A stretch of 64,000 bases of DNA from assembly GCA_965262665.1 (NCBI GenBank), contig CBDHFR010000003.1, forward strand, positions 930,001 through 994,000, in the 5' to 3' direction. Position numbers and translations under genes: made by a program. The notes under the pieces are model-generated. The model did not search any database. It had not been told where the DNA came from and saw only the letters and a program-made list of their open reading frames with translations. The DNA comes from CBDBND01 sp965262665 (GTDB taxonomy: Bacteria; Pseudomonadota; Alphaproteobacteria; Rhodospirillales; Rhodospirillaceae). Positions within the stretch are counted from its first letter, which is position 1. The number at the start of each line of letters is the position of its first letter. This document shows positions 27,776 to 37,092 of the stretch, one piece after another.

Positions 27776-28600
27776 ATGCGAAGCGTACTCCGTGCCATAT
27801 TCAATCTGGCATTCCCGATTTCCACCGCCCGCGGATTTACGTTGATCGAATCCTCCGTGGTGCTGGTGGTCACCGGCTTGATTATCGGCTGTTGCCTCAA
27901 AGGCCAGGAATTGATTTCCAGTTCCAAAGAAAAGGCCCTGATCGACGATGTGGCAAAAATCCAAGCGGCGGTGATGACCTTCCGTGACCGCTACTACACG
28001 TGGCCGGGGGATTACCCGCGCGCCAGCATGCGAATCAATGCCGCCGCACCGAACGGCAATGGCGACGGCAGCATCAATCGTTTCAATAACGGCAGAATCA
28101 AAGCACCGCGCAATGCCTGGCGACGCCGTGCGAATATGAACAATAACAATTTCCGTGAACATCAGATCGCGTGGCTGCATCTCAGCATGTCATCGATTTT
28201 GGATATCACCGACCCCACCACAACAGGGGCGACACGCGAGAGTTTTCCGCGCGGCCCACATGCTGGTTCCCATTTCGAACTGGCCCATGCCCAAGGGGCA
28301 TTACGTGGCCGTGCCCGGTCGTTGCCGTTCGGTCTTTATATCCGCTACGCCGCGTGGGATGACCGCAACAATCCACGGCCGTATGGTATCGTCAGGCTGG
28401 CACAGGCCCAACGCATCGATATGAAATTGGATGACGGCGCGCCGTTTCAAAACACCAACAATAATCCGTCTTACCAGGCAACAGTGTTTGCCTCTAATGG
28501 AAGCTCCTATGGCAACCAGGCCTGCGGCAACAACAGTTCTGCTTACGCTGATATCGATGTAACGGAGAAGTCTTGCTTCTTGCTGTTCCGCGTCGAATGA
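27776..28600 (+). CDS. Prepilin-type N-terminal methylation domain protein
   Basis: 274 residues. The type IV prepilin/pseudopilin cleavage site is seen at RGFTLIESSVVLVV, where a prepilin peptidase would cut after Gly; the hydrophobic N-terminal helix follows. The mature part has RDRYYTWPGDYPRA, found in several alphaproteobacterial pilin-like proteins, and is rich in Asn and Gly. A 19-residue leader precedes the site, longer than usual. No pilus or type II secretion genes are nearby, so it depends on machinery encoded elsewhere or is an orphan. Confidence 0.82.
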   Translation: MRSVLRAIFNLAFPISTARGFTLIESSVVLVVTGLIIGCCLKGQELISSSKEKALIDDVAKIQAAVMTFRDRYYTWPGDYPRASMRINAAAPNGNGDGSINRFNNGRIKAPRNAWRRRANMNNNNFREHQIAWLHLSMSSILDITDPTTTGATRESFPRGPHAGSHFELAHAQGALRGRARSLPFGLYIRYAAWDDRNNPRPYGIVRLAQAQRIDMKLDDGAPFQNTNNNPSYQATVFASNGSSYGNQACGNNSSAYADIDVTEKSCFLLFRVE

Positions 28601-28615
28601 CAGCCGGTCGACTAT

Positions 28616-29292
28616 TTACTTAATCCCATATTCCGCCGGATCCTCCCCATACCCAAATGCGTCAATGTCCGGGCGTACGAGGTCTCGGACCAAGGCAAAG
28701 GTGTCAGCCGCATATGCTTCCGGCCAGGGGGCGTGGTAGCTCTGGTTGAACTGATCGAGGATGATGTTTTCTAATCCGAGATGTTCAACAACAGCCGTAA
28801 AGTCTTCCGCTAGATTTTCATAGCGCAAAACTCGATCAACAATGAATTTGTCGTGTTCGCCTTGCATATATTTGGTTTGCGGACCGGGTGCGAGTAAATG
28901 GCCGTGTTCATCGAGATGCCGGCGGACGTAGTCGTTGAAATCCGCATAACCGACGACCTGTTTGTGGTGGGGCGCGGATTCCGTTTGACGTTGTAGGTAT
29001 ACCAGGACAATTCCATGTCCCACGGATTGCGGACCACGGCAAAGCGGAACAAAGACTCAAACTGGTCTTTGCCTAGGGTTTCGCGCACCTTTTCCGCGGT
29101 GACATGGATCGGAAGATCGAGCACGGCGACCGGTAGCTCTTTGGCTTCTATCCATGCCTGTCTGGCCGCCGGGTCTTTGTACTGCTTGGCCAGGCGCATC
29201 AAATCCACATGGGCAAACGCCCCGGCGATGGACGTGCCGGCAGCTTTGGGGACGTGGATGAACAGAAACAGCGGTTCGTCACAAATGACCAT
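28616..29292 (-). pseudogene. Sulfotransferase-family protein, frameshifted
   Basis: The N-terminal part from 29292 has the PAPS-binding loop FIHVPKAAGTS and the second phosphate-binding motif FAVVRNPWDMELSWYTY. Around 28990-29005 the frame changes, and the C-terminal part (YADFNDYVRRHL, DRVLRYENLAEDF, SYHAPWPE) is read in another frame to 28616. Together they make a complete ~225-residue sulfotransferase, the type that adds sulfate to carbohydrates. The lesion is not in a long homopolymer. It was probably part of envelope polysaccharide modification, now inactive. Confidence 0.75.
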
Positions 29293-29738
29293 GGGTGCTC
29301 AGGCTTCTTCTACGGGGCGAGAGGGATGTGCGCAGGCGTTCGACTATGGCGGTTGTCGGCTCTGAGACGTCAGTGACGAACCGGCGGGAAACCAGATCAT
29401 CCATGGCTGGAAAGATCGCCTGTTGTTTAGGCTGAGACAACAAGTAACCGAGGATGGAAGCGTCCACCCCCATATCGTTGAAGTGCCGCAGCAGTAATAA
29501 ACTCACTGCTTGGGCTTGGGACCCAATATCCGCCGCCATGGCCTCAAGACTGACAGGATCATCGCCGCGATAATCATTGGCGCGCCAGGCCACCTGATGA
29601 AACCCGAAGCGCACGGGCGCCGTGCACATGACATTCCACACCGGCCGCATACATCACCGTACAGGCTGAGTTGCAGAGCGCACCCTCGGCCACATGGGTG
29701 GTGAACCTCTGAGCACGAATGGTTCGCGCAATCACTAA

Positions 29739-30644
29739 GAGTCGGTTTCGAAAGTCATGCGGCTCGGGCCAATCTGCGGACGAGGAGCATGACGGAGGCG
29801 GCGTAGAGGAAGGCGCGGGCCGAGGCGATGGTGGCCTCGAAGTCCTTTGCCAGTCGCCGGTTGCGGTTGATCCAGGCGAAGAAGCGCTCCACGACCCAGC
29901 GGCGCGGTTGGACGGCGAAGCCGACCTGATCGGGGCTTTTGCGCACGATCTCGACGGCGATCACGGTGGCCGTGGCGCCTTCTCGCCGGCGTAGCCGCTG
30001 TCGGCAAAGACCTTCTCGATGAACGGAAACGAGCCGCGTGAGGCGCACAGCAGCGGCCCGCCACCATCGCGGTCCTGGATACTCGCCGGATGCGCCTCGA
30101 GCACGAGGCCGCGCCCGTCGGTGTCGACCAGCGCGTGGCGCTTGCGCCCCTTGATCTTCTTGCCCGCATCGTAGCCGCGGGGGCCACCAGCCTCGGTCGT
30201 CTTGACGCTCTGGCTGTCGATAATCGCGCCGCTCGGGCTGGCCTCGCGTCCGACCCGCTCGCGATCGGCCATGACCAGAAAGTGGTTGATCTTCTCAAGG
30301 AGGCCGTCGTCGCGGAACTTAGCGAACCAGCGATAGATCGTGCCCCACGGTGGTAAATCGCTTGGCAGCAAGCGCCAAGGGCAGCCAGCCCGCATCACGT
30401 AGAAAATGCCGTTGACGATCTCTCGCATCGGCCATGACCGGGGCCGTCCCGTGCCATGAGCCGGAGGCAAATGAGGCTCGATCACAACCCACTCCGCAGC
30501 GGTCAAATCAGTCTGATAACGCAGCGCCTTGCGGCTATGCTGCTCTCGGGTGGTCGGCGTCCACATGGCGGCTCCAGATCGGTTTCAGCAACCTTCCTGG
30601 AATCACATCGACACCGGCCACTCAACCCCTTTCGAAACGGCCTC
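29739..30644 (-). mobile_element. IS5-family insertion sequence (IS427-like)
   Basis: 906 bases bounded by inverted repeats: the left end GAGTCGGTTTCGAAAG and the right end, reversed, GAGGCCGTTTCGAAAG. It is flanked by TAA at 29736-29738 and 30645-30647, a target duplication. It sits inside the COG3904-like gene, whose frame rejoins exactly after removal. Two overlapping transposase frames lie on the minus strand. Confidence 0.88.
29755..30566 (-). CDS. IS5-family transposase in two frames (orfA/orfB)
   Basis: The first frame starts at 30566 (MWTPTTREQHSRKALRYQ) and has LPPWGTIYRWF, the first catalytic Asp in AIIDSQSVKTTEAGG and the second in VFADSGYAG. It ends near 29961. The -1 frame (GATATVIAVEIV) continues with the catalytic Glu region WVVERFFAWINRNRRLAKDFE to 29755. 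Two-frame organisation joined by -1 frameshifting is normal for the IS427 subgroup, so this copy may be functional. Confidence 0.8.
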
Positions 30645-31010
30645 TAAGGCTGCCCGTTCATCTCCACCCGGCGAATTGAGCCACAGGTCACTGCCTTGAG
30701 GAACGGTTTCCATGGTTGCGATGAACCCATCAGCATCGCCACCCGAAATTTCACCGACAAGCCCAAGATAAACAGCCTCATCGTCCGGCGCATAGCGGCC
30801 GACAAAGACCTCCGCAGCTCGCGCCGAGATGCAGCCGGCAAAAAAATTATTATCGATACGAAAAGCGGAGGTAGTGTCATGCAGCGAGACTGACGCGATT
30901 GGAATTGAAGCGCAACGCCCGGGTCTAACGATTGGAAAAGAACGGAATTTTCCAGGCCAACATCAGAGTCTTGACGCCGGATTGCAGCTATGAAGAAAAA
31001 CGTTCGATGC

Positions 31011-31448
31011 CTATCGTACAGCCAAACCGACGCGGTGTCCACTGGAAAGGGCACGGCTTGCTGTCGCGCCAAGGATGAATTGGGCGGTTCCGCCGAGATC
31101 GAGCCGGCTGTTGCCCTGTTCATAAGCGGCAACACCCGCTGAGAAAGTGAACTCGTAGCGAGGATCTTGTGCGACAAAGGGCAGGGTCACAATGGCGTAA
31201 ACCAAACCGCCTTCGTCGGTATTGGCAAGTACACCAAGCGCTGGTGCAAAACCCAAAAACGTTTCAGAAGACCAGGACGGCAGCGCAATCGGGCCGCGGA
31301 CCTCAAAGGCAACCCCGCCAGCGGTGCTTGTGCTGTTGATGAAGTCGAATACACCAGCCGCTGCGGACAGACGGACATTGTCGGCAGATACCGGATAGGC
31401 CAGGAACAGGATCGCCGTGACGCCGATCGTCTTGAACACATGTCTCAC
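31011..31448 (-). CDS. Short outer-membrane beta-barrel protein, PagL-like, apparently truncated
   Basis: 145 residues with a signal peptide (VTAILFLAYPVSA) and alternating beta-strand pattern resembling acyloxyacyl hydrolase (lipid A 3-O-deacylase, PagL): AAGVFDFINSTSTAGG, LVYAIVTLPF, FTFSAGVAAYE. The frame stops after HRVGLAVR, just where PagL proteins carry their catalytic His-x-Ser segment, so the enzyme appears truncated before its active site. It lies between the broken protease gene and sucD. Similarity is moderate. Confidence 0.5.
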   Translation of the reverse strand: MRHVFKTIGVTAILFLAYPVSADNVRLSAAAGVFDFINSTSTAGGVAFEVRGPIALPSWSSETFLGFAPALGVLANTDEGGLVYAIVTLPFVAQDPRYEFTFSAGVAAYEQGNSRLDLGGTAQFILGATASRALSSGHRVGLAVR

Positions 31449-31482
31449 GATGATCGGTATAATCTTGAATGTGAGCGGGAAT

Positions 31483-32358
31483 TTACCCCTTCATCGCCTC
31501 AAGCATGGTTGAACCCAATGCGGCGGGGCTTTCAGAGACATGAATGCCCGCCGACTTCATGGCTTCGATCTTGGTCTCCGCCGTGCCCTGGCCACCGGAA
31601 ATGATTGCGCCGGCATGGCCCATGCGTTTGCCCGGCGGCGCCGTGACCCCGGCAACGAAGCCGCACATGGGTTTCTTGACCTTGGAAGACTTGTAAAACT
31701 CGGCCGCTTCCTCTTCAGCCGTGCCGCCGATCTCCCCGATCATGATGATGCCTTCGGTTTGGTCGTCACCGAGGAAGGCGTCCAAGCAATCAATGAAGTT
31801 GGTGCCGTTGACCGGGTCGCCGCCGATACCAATACAGGTGGTCTGGCCCAAACCGGCGGTGGTGGTCTGACCGACCGCTTCGTAGGTCAGCGTACCCGAA
31901 CGGGAGACCACACCGATTTTGCCTTTCTGGTGAATGTGGCCGGGCATAATGCCGATCTTGCATTCGCCGGGCGTAATGATGCCGGGACAGTTGGGCCCAA
32001 TCAGGCGTGTGCCCGAGCCGGTCAGGGCGCGTTTGACACGCACCATATCCAGCACCGGAATGCCTTCGGTGATGCACACCACCAGTGGAATTTTGGAATC
32101 GATGGCCTCGAGAATGGCATCGGCAGCGAACGGCGGCGGTACATAGATCACTGATGCGTCAGCGCCTGTCTCTTTAACCGCATCGCCAACCGTGTCGAAC
32201 ACGGGAAGATCCAGATGGGTGGAGCCGCCCTTGCCTGGCGTCACCCCGCCAACCATTTGCGTGCCGTACGCAATGGCCTGCTCGGAGTGGAACGTCCCTT
32301 GACTGCCGGTAAAGCCCTGGCAGATGACCTTGGCAGACTTGTCAACGAGAACAGACAT
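31483..32358 (-). CDS. sucD: Succinyl-CoA ligase alpha subunit
   Basis: 291 residues. It binds CoA through the N-terminal Rossmann domain (CQGFTGSQGTFH), and the phosphorylated His is in GKRMGHAGAIISGG near residue 250. PNCPGIITPGECKIGIMPG is the family signature. A strong AAGGAGG inside sucC precedes the ATG, which overlaps the sucC stop (ATGA). With SucC it converts succinyl-CoA and ADP/GDP to succinate and NTP. Confidence 0.97.
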   Translation of the reverse strand: MSVLVDKSAKVICQGFTGSQGTFHSEQAIAYGTQMVGGVTPGKGGSTHLDLPVFDTVGDAVKETGADASVIYVPPPFAADAILEAIDSKIPLVVCITEGIPVLDMVRVKRALTGSGTRLIGPNCPGIITPGECKIGIMPGHIHQKGKIGVVSRSGTLTYEAVGQTTTAGLGQTTCIGIGGDPVNGTNFIDCLDAFLGDDQTEGIIMIGEIGGTAEEEAAEFYKSSKVKKPMCGFVAGVTAPPGKRMGHAGAIISGGQGTAETKIEAMKSAGIHVSESPAALGSTMLEAMKG

Positions 32359-33557
32359 CAGGTGGCCTCCTTCACGGCAGCCACCACCTTGACGGCGGCG
32401 TCACCCAAATCATCGGCGGAAATAATGGGCAGGCCGGACTCGGTCATGATCTTTTTGCCCAACTCCACATTGGTGCCTTCGAGGCGGACCACCAGAGGCA
32501 CTTCCAGGCTGACTTCCTTAGCCGCTTCGACCACACCCTCGGCAATAACATCGCAGCGCATGATGCCGCCGAAGATGTTGACCAGGATGCCTTCCACATT
32601 GGGGTCCGAAAGAATGATCTTGAAGGCCGTGGTCACCCGTTGCGCCGTGGCGCCGCCACCCACATCGAGGAAGTTAGCCGGCGAGCCGCCGTGCAGTTGG
32701 ATGATGTCCATGGTCGACATGGCCAGGCCAGCGCCGTTGACCATACAGCCGATGGTGCCGTCCAGCTTGATGTAATTAAGATCGTGCTTGGAGGCTTCCA
32801 ACTCCATGGGATCTTCTTCGTCTTCGTCGCGCAGGTCATGAATGTCGTTCTGCCGGTAGAGCGCATTGGAATCGAAATTCATCTTGGCGTCCAAGGGGAT
32901 GACGTCACCGTCCTTGGTAACCACCAGCGGATTGATCTCAAGCAGAGATGCATCGGTCTTCAAGAATGCGTCGTAGAGCTGGCCCAAAAGTTTGGCGCAG
33001 GATTTGACCTGATTGCCTTTGAGTCCGAGGGCAAAGGCGACCTTGCGGCAATGAAAACCTTGAATGCCAGTGGCGGGGTCGATCGGTTGCAGGAGAATTT
33101 TCTCAGGCGTCTCTTCCGCCACCTCTTCGATGTTCACGCCGCCTTCGGTGGACGCCATGATGGTGACGCGGCTGGTGCCCCGGTCGATGAGCATGGAGAG
33201 ATACATCTCGCGCTCGATCTCGCAACCGGCTTCCACATACACCCGTTTGACTTCCTTGCCGACAGGTCCGGTCTGGTGAGTAACCAACGTCTTGCCGATC
33301 ATGTCGGCGGCATTGTCTTTGACCTCAGCAACGGACTTGCATACCCGCACGCCGCCCTTGCCTTTACCGTCATCCTCTTTGAACGTGCCCTTACCCCGGC
33401 CGCCGGCATGGATCTGTGACTTGACCACATAGATAGGCCCGCCGAGCCCTGAGGCCACCGTTTCCGCTTCCGCCGCGGTATAGGCGACACCACCGTCGGG
33501 CACGGGCACTCCGTACTTCTTCAACACCTGCTTGGCTTGATACTCATGAATGTTCAT
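32358..33557 (-). CDS. sucC: Succinyl-CoA ligase beta subunit
   Basis: 399 residues with the start MNIHEYQAKQVLKKYGVPVP, the ATP-grasp domain (VKSQIHAGGRGK) and the C-terminal CoA-ligase domain (NIFGGIMRCDVIAEG, RLEGTNVELGK). The length is standard. GGGGGGAAA precedes the ATG. It lies 59 bases after mdh and overlaps sucD, forming the mdh-sucC-sucD unit. Confidence 0.97.
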   Translation of the reverse strand: MNIHEYQAKQVLKKYGVPVPDGGVAYTAAEAETVASGLGGPIYVVKSQIHAGGRGKGTFKEDDGKGKGGVRVCKSVAEVKDNAADMIGKTLVTHQTGPVGKEVKRVYVEAGCEIEREMYLSMLIDRGTSRVTIMASTEGGVNIEEVAEETPEKILLQPIDPATGIQGFHCRKVAFALGLKGNQVKSCAKLLGQLYDAFLKTDASLLEINPLVVTKDGDVIPLDAKMNFDSNALYRQNDIHDLRDEDEEDPMELEASKHDLNYIKLDGTIGCMVNGAGLAMSTMDIIQLHGGSPANFLDVGGGATAQRVTTAFKIILSDPNVEGILVNIFGGIMRCDVIAEGVVEAAKEVSLEVPLVVRLEGTNVELGKKIMTESGLPIISADDLGDAAVKVVAAVKEAT

Positions 33558-33616
33558 GGTTTCCCCCCATGATGTTCCTTGACGGCTTTCCAATCGAGCC
33601 GGGCAAAATCCGTTGG

Positions 33617-34582
33617 CTATTTACCGAGCGACTTGTCGATCTTCTTACAAGTCTTCATCAGTCCCTGAACCGACTTCACCGAATTGGTGAACATCTTTTT
33701 CTCATAGGCATTGAGTTTGATCTCAACCACGCGCTCTATCCCTTTGGCGCCGATGATGCAGGGCACACCGACATACATGTCCTTGAGACCGTATTCGCCG
33801 TTGAGGGCAGCGGCACAGGGCAAGAGACGTTTTTGATCCTTGAGGTAACTCTCTGCCATTTCGATAGCGGCTGCAGCGGGGGCATAAAAGGCGGATCCGG
33901 TCTTCAACAAACCAACGATCTCCGCTCCACCATCCCGGGTGCGCTGCACGATTTGATTCAATTTCTCTTGAGTCGTCCAACCCATCTTCACCAGATCGGG
34001 AATGGGAATACCGGCCACAGCCGAATAGCGCGTCAACGGCACCATGGTGTCGCCATGACCGCCGAGCACGAAAGCAGTGACATCGCGCACAGAAACTTTG
34101 AATTCTTCGGCCAGGAAATAGCGGAAGCGGGCGGAGTCCAAAACACCAGCCATGCCCACCACTTTGTTGGGCTTAAGGCCCGAGAACTTACGCAGCGCCC
34201 AGACCATCGCATCCAACGGATTGGTGATACAGATGACAAACGCGTTGGGCGCGTATTTCTTGATCCCCTGTCCCACCTGTTTCATCACATTGAGGTTGAT
34301 GCCCAAAAGATCGTCACGGCTCATGCCCGGTTTGCGCGGCACCCCGGCAGTGACGATGACCACGTCAGCGCCTTTGATTCCCGCATAGCTTTTGGTGCCA
34401 GCGAGTTTGACATTGGTGCCGTCGATGGGTGTGCTTTCCGCCAGGTCCAGAGCCTTGCCCTGGGGGACCCCGTCGACGATGTCGAACAGAGCCACATCGC
34501 CGAGTTCTTTAAGGGCGGTAAGGTGGGCCAGCGTGCCGCCGATGTTGCCGGCGCCCACGAGCGCGATCTTGTTGCGAGGCAT
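33617..34582 (-). CDS. mdh: Malate dehydrogenase
   Basis: 321 residues, LDH-like type III malate dehydrogenase common in alphaproteobacteria. The NAD-binding loop is GAGNIGGTLAHL; substrate arginines occur in VPRKPGMSRDDLLG and the region after ITNPLDAM; the catalytic His is in LGGHGDTMVPL. AAGGGGA precedes the ATG. It is the first gene of mdh-sucC-sucD and is divergent from the ChaN-like gene across a 225-base gap that must hold both promoters. Confidence 0.97.
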   Translation of the reverse strand: MPRNKIALVGAGNIGGTLAHLTALKELGDVALFDIVDGVPQGKALDLAESTPIDGTNVKLAGTKSYAGIKGADVVIVTAGVPRKPGMSRDDLLGINLNVMKQVGQGIKKYAPNAFVICITNPLDAMVWALRKFSGLKPNKVVGMAGVLDSARFRYFLAEEFKVSVRDVTAFVLGGHGDTMVPLTRYSAVAGIPIPDLVKMGWTTQEKLNQIVQRTRDGGAEIVGLLKTGSAFYAPAAAAIEMAESYLKDQKRLLPCAAALNGEYGLKDMYVGVPCIIGAKGIERVVEIKLNAYEKKMFTNSVKSVQGLMKTCKKIDKSLGK

Positions 34583-34807
34583 AGCGTCCCCTTGAGATTT
34601 GGTGACCGGACAGCGCTTCAACCATCCAGCCAATTGGTGTTGTTGTGGGCCGAAACCCCGTTGCCGGTTGGTAGCGCGAAACGGCTAAGGGAGCAAGGGT
34701 AGGCCCTCGCCCTGGCCTCTCCAACGCCCTAATTTCATTACAGTTCTGAGGCTTGGCATGCTGCGGACCCCACTGCCATACTCGGACCTTACAGCGAGTA
34801 CAAACCC

Positions 34808-35830
34808 ATGCCCCGATTTTCCCTTGTAACCCTATGTTTGGCGGCAAGCCTCACCTTGGGCGGGTGTGCATCTCCGCGGACGGACCCGGGACGCATTTCG
34901 CCATTGGCGGACCTGACCGATTACAGGCTGGTGGATCCATCGACGGGGGGTGTGATGAGCGTGGATGCCGCAGCGGCTCGGTTGGCAGACGCGGATGTGG
35001 TGTTCTTGGGCGAAACCCACCGGCACCCCGGCAACCATCTGGCTCAAATGGCTTTGTTCCGTGCTCTACATGAGCGCCGGAGTGATGTCGCGTTGTCATT
35101 GGAGCAGTTCGAGCGGGATGTGCAGCCAGTGGTCGATCAATACCTGGCTGGTGAGATCGGCGAAGCGGTGCTGCGGGACAAGGGCCGGGCGTGGGACAAT
35201 TATCCCGTCAGTTACCGGCCCCTGGTGGAATACGCCAAAGCCAATGGTTTGGCAGTGATCGCGGCAGAAGCGTCCACTATGGTGGTGCGCTGTGTCGGCC
35301 GCCAGGGCCCTTCCTTTCTAGAGGCCTTACCCACGGATAAACGGGATTGGGCAGCGGCGCGGTTGTTCCTGAACAACGGGCCCTACAAGGATCGATTCAT
35401 CGCCTTTGCCACTGCCGATGGTGGTCATGGCGAACCCGGCAGCGAAGACGATGGAGTGAGTGAGGCCGTGTTGCGCAGTTTCGCCGCACAAGTGACCCGG
35501 GACGACACCATGGCCGAGTCCATCGTCAACCACATTGCTGCGCATCCCGGCAATCAAGTGGTGCACTTGAACGGATCATTCCATTCCGCAGCGTTTCTCG
35601 GCACCGCCGAACGAGTGGCCTGGCGTCGGCCCGATCTCGACATCGCTGTCGTCCACCCAATTGAAGTGGCGAGTATGGCCACACCGACGGTTCCCGAAAA
35701 CAAACTGGGTGAAGGCACCTTCCTCCTGCTGATCGCTCCCGCGCCGGACGCTTATGTGTCAAAGCAAGAAGAGCTGGACGCCATCATGGCGCAAATGCAG
35801 TTCCGTGAGAGCGTTGACTGCGAGCTGTGA
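34808..35830 (+). CDS. ChaN-family lipoprotein (haem-binding uptake/Tiki superfamily)
   Basis: 340 residues. The lipobox LTLGGC near residue 21 gives a lipid-anchored protein. The ChaN domain is seen in DVVFLGETHRHPGNHLAQ, SLEQFERDVQPVVDQYL and a late HLNGSFHSA. Family members bind haem or may act as Tiki-type metalloproteases; the ETH and late His residues fit either. It is plus-strand, lying between minus-strand mdh and zapE, so it is an insertion in an otherwise conserved gene order. Confidence 0.85.
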   Translation: MPRFSLVTLCLAASLTLGGCASPRTDPGRISPLADLTDYRLVDPSTGGVMSVDAAAARLADADVVFLGETHRHPGNHLAQMALFRALHERRSDVALSLEQFERDVQPVVDQYLAGEIGEAVLRDKGRAWDNYPVSYRPLVEYAKANGLAVIAAEASTMVVRCVGRQGPSFLEALPTDKRDWAAARLFLNNGPYKDRFIAFATADGGHGEPGSEDDGVSEAVLRSFAAQVTRDDTMAESIVNHIAAHPGNQVVHLNGSFHSAAFLGTAERVAWRRPDLDIAVVHPIEVASMATPTVPENKLGEGTFLLLIAPAPDAYVSKQEELDAIMAQMQFRESVDCEL

Positions 35831-35855
35831 ATCGAATTTTTTAGCCGGCGTCCGA

Positions 35856-36977
35856 CTACTCCACATGCCGTGAGCGGATGTAGTCCTCCGCCTGCATTTC
35901 AACGATCCGCGACACTGTACGCTGGAATTCGAACTTCCAATCGTCGCCATCATAAATCGTATCCGGCGGGGTGGCCGCCGAACAGATCAACACCGACCGG
36001 TGTTCGTACAAGGCATCAATGAGGGTGACAAAGCGCCGGGCCACGTCGCGCTTGTCCGGCCCGAGGGCCGGTAGGCCGTCGACAATCACGGTGCAAAACT
36101 GAGCGCCGATTTCCAGGTAGTCACTCGGGCCCATAGGTTGTTCGCAGAGATCGGCGAAGGAGAACCGCGCCACTTGGTGCGCCGCCGCGGGAATGTCGAT
36201 CTTGCGCCCTTTGACGGTGATGGAATCCGCCTGCGGCTCAGCCTCATCAGTGAGACGGTTCCAGGCTTCATCCAGGGCCGCCTTGGCCGCTGGGTCGTCG
36301 GGGGTGTGATAGACCGTGTTGCCGAGAATGCGGCCGATCCGGTAATCCTGCCGGGACTCCAACTGCAAAAGATCGAGCCGTTGCTTCAGCAGTTCGATGA
36401 AGGGCAGGAACTTTTCCCGCTGCAGACCATCTTTATAAAGTTCGTCTGGATGACGGTTGGAGGTGGTGACCACCACCACGCCCCGTTCCAACATGCGGCC
36501 GAAGACACGGGCGACAATCATTGCATCGGCGATGTCGCGCACTTCCATTTCATCGAGGCACAGCAATGTGGTGCTGTCGGCGATACCGTCGGCAATGCCG
36601 GGGATGGGATCTCCCTCGTCGTCGCCGGGCAGTTGGCGCAGGCGATGCACTTCACCATGGATGTCGCGCATCAATTCATGAAAGTGAACCCGCATGGAGC
36701 GTTCGGGCAGTGAGTCCGAGAGCAGTTCCATCAGCATGGATTTGCCGGCACCGACACCGCCGTAAAGGTAAAGACCGAGTGGCGGTTCCACTGCACCGTA
36801 TTGGCCAGCGAGGCCGAAGCGCTCCATCCAACCGGCGCGGCCGCTTTTTGGCTTATAAGACTGCAAAGCGTGATGCAAGCTGTTGAGTTTTTCCGCTGCC
36901 AATTCCTGGGCCGGATCGGGCCTCAATGTGCCGTCATCGACTTGGGCGCGGTAGCGCATGAGCGGTCCATCAGTCAT
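35856..36977 (-). CDS. zapE: Cell division protein ZapE / AFG1-like ATPase
   Basis: 373 residues. Walker A is GGVGAGKSMLM, Walker B is LLCLDEMEV, with MRVHFHELMRDIH and VVTTSNRHPDELYKDGLQRE as family signatures. It is an FtsZ-ring-associated or mitochondrial AFG1-like ATPase. In related bacteria zapE commonly precedes mdh, as here on the same strand, though a ChaN gene has intervened on the other strand. Confidence 0.95.
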   Translation of the reverse strand: MTDGPLMRYRAQVDDGTLRPDPAQELAAEKLNSLHHALQSYKPKSGRAGWMERFGLAGQYGAVEPPLGLYLYGGVGAGKSMLMELLSDSLPERSMRVHFHELMRDIHGEVHRLRQLPGDDEGDPIPGIADGIADSTTLLCLDEMEVRDIADAMIVARVFGRMLERGVVVVTTSNRHPDELYKDGLQREKFLPFIELLKQRLDLLQLESRQDYRIGRILGNTVYHTPDDPAAKAALDEAWNRLTDEAEPQADSITVKGRKIDIPAAAHQVARFSFADLCEQPMGPSDYLEIGAQFCTVIVDGLPALGPDKRDVARRFVTLIDALYEHRSVLICSAATPPDTIYDGDDWKFEFQRTVSRIVEMQAEDYIRSRHVE

Positions 36978-37092
36978 AGCAGGTCAATCATGGGGCAAGC
37001 ATCGGACTCATTGCAGCGCTGAAAAGCAATGGCGCCCCGCCCCGGTCAAGGAGCGCCGCGCCATCGTGCGAAAAATCTGCGGTGCCGGAAGA

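Larger units (their letters stand above)
29279..30960 (-). pseudogene. Periplasmic ClpP/SDH-like protease (COG3904 type), split by IS5
   Basis: Upstream of the IS the reverse strand encodes AVYLGLVGEISGGDADGF and LWLNSPGGDE; downstream it resumes exactly at the TAA target repeat with LVIARTIRAQ, then ALCNSACTVMYAAG, which includes the predicted catalytic Ser. One extra base near 29612 shifts the frame before RFGFHQVAWRANDY and the C-terminus. The family is a ClpP-fold set of predicted periplasmic proteins. No clear start or signal peptide could be found before the first recognisable residues; the frame is closed by TGA near 30964. Confidence 0.7.

Noticed and set aside
33569..34702. 377-codon plus-strand frame opposite mdh
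   Set aside because: It is the reverse shadow of mdh; composition and lack of motifs mark it as non-coding.
37022..37080. Imperfect GC-rich inverted repeat between zapE and the DHH gene
   Set aside because: Pairing is broken by several mismatches and no T-run follows on either strand, so a terminator call is not supported.
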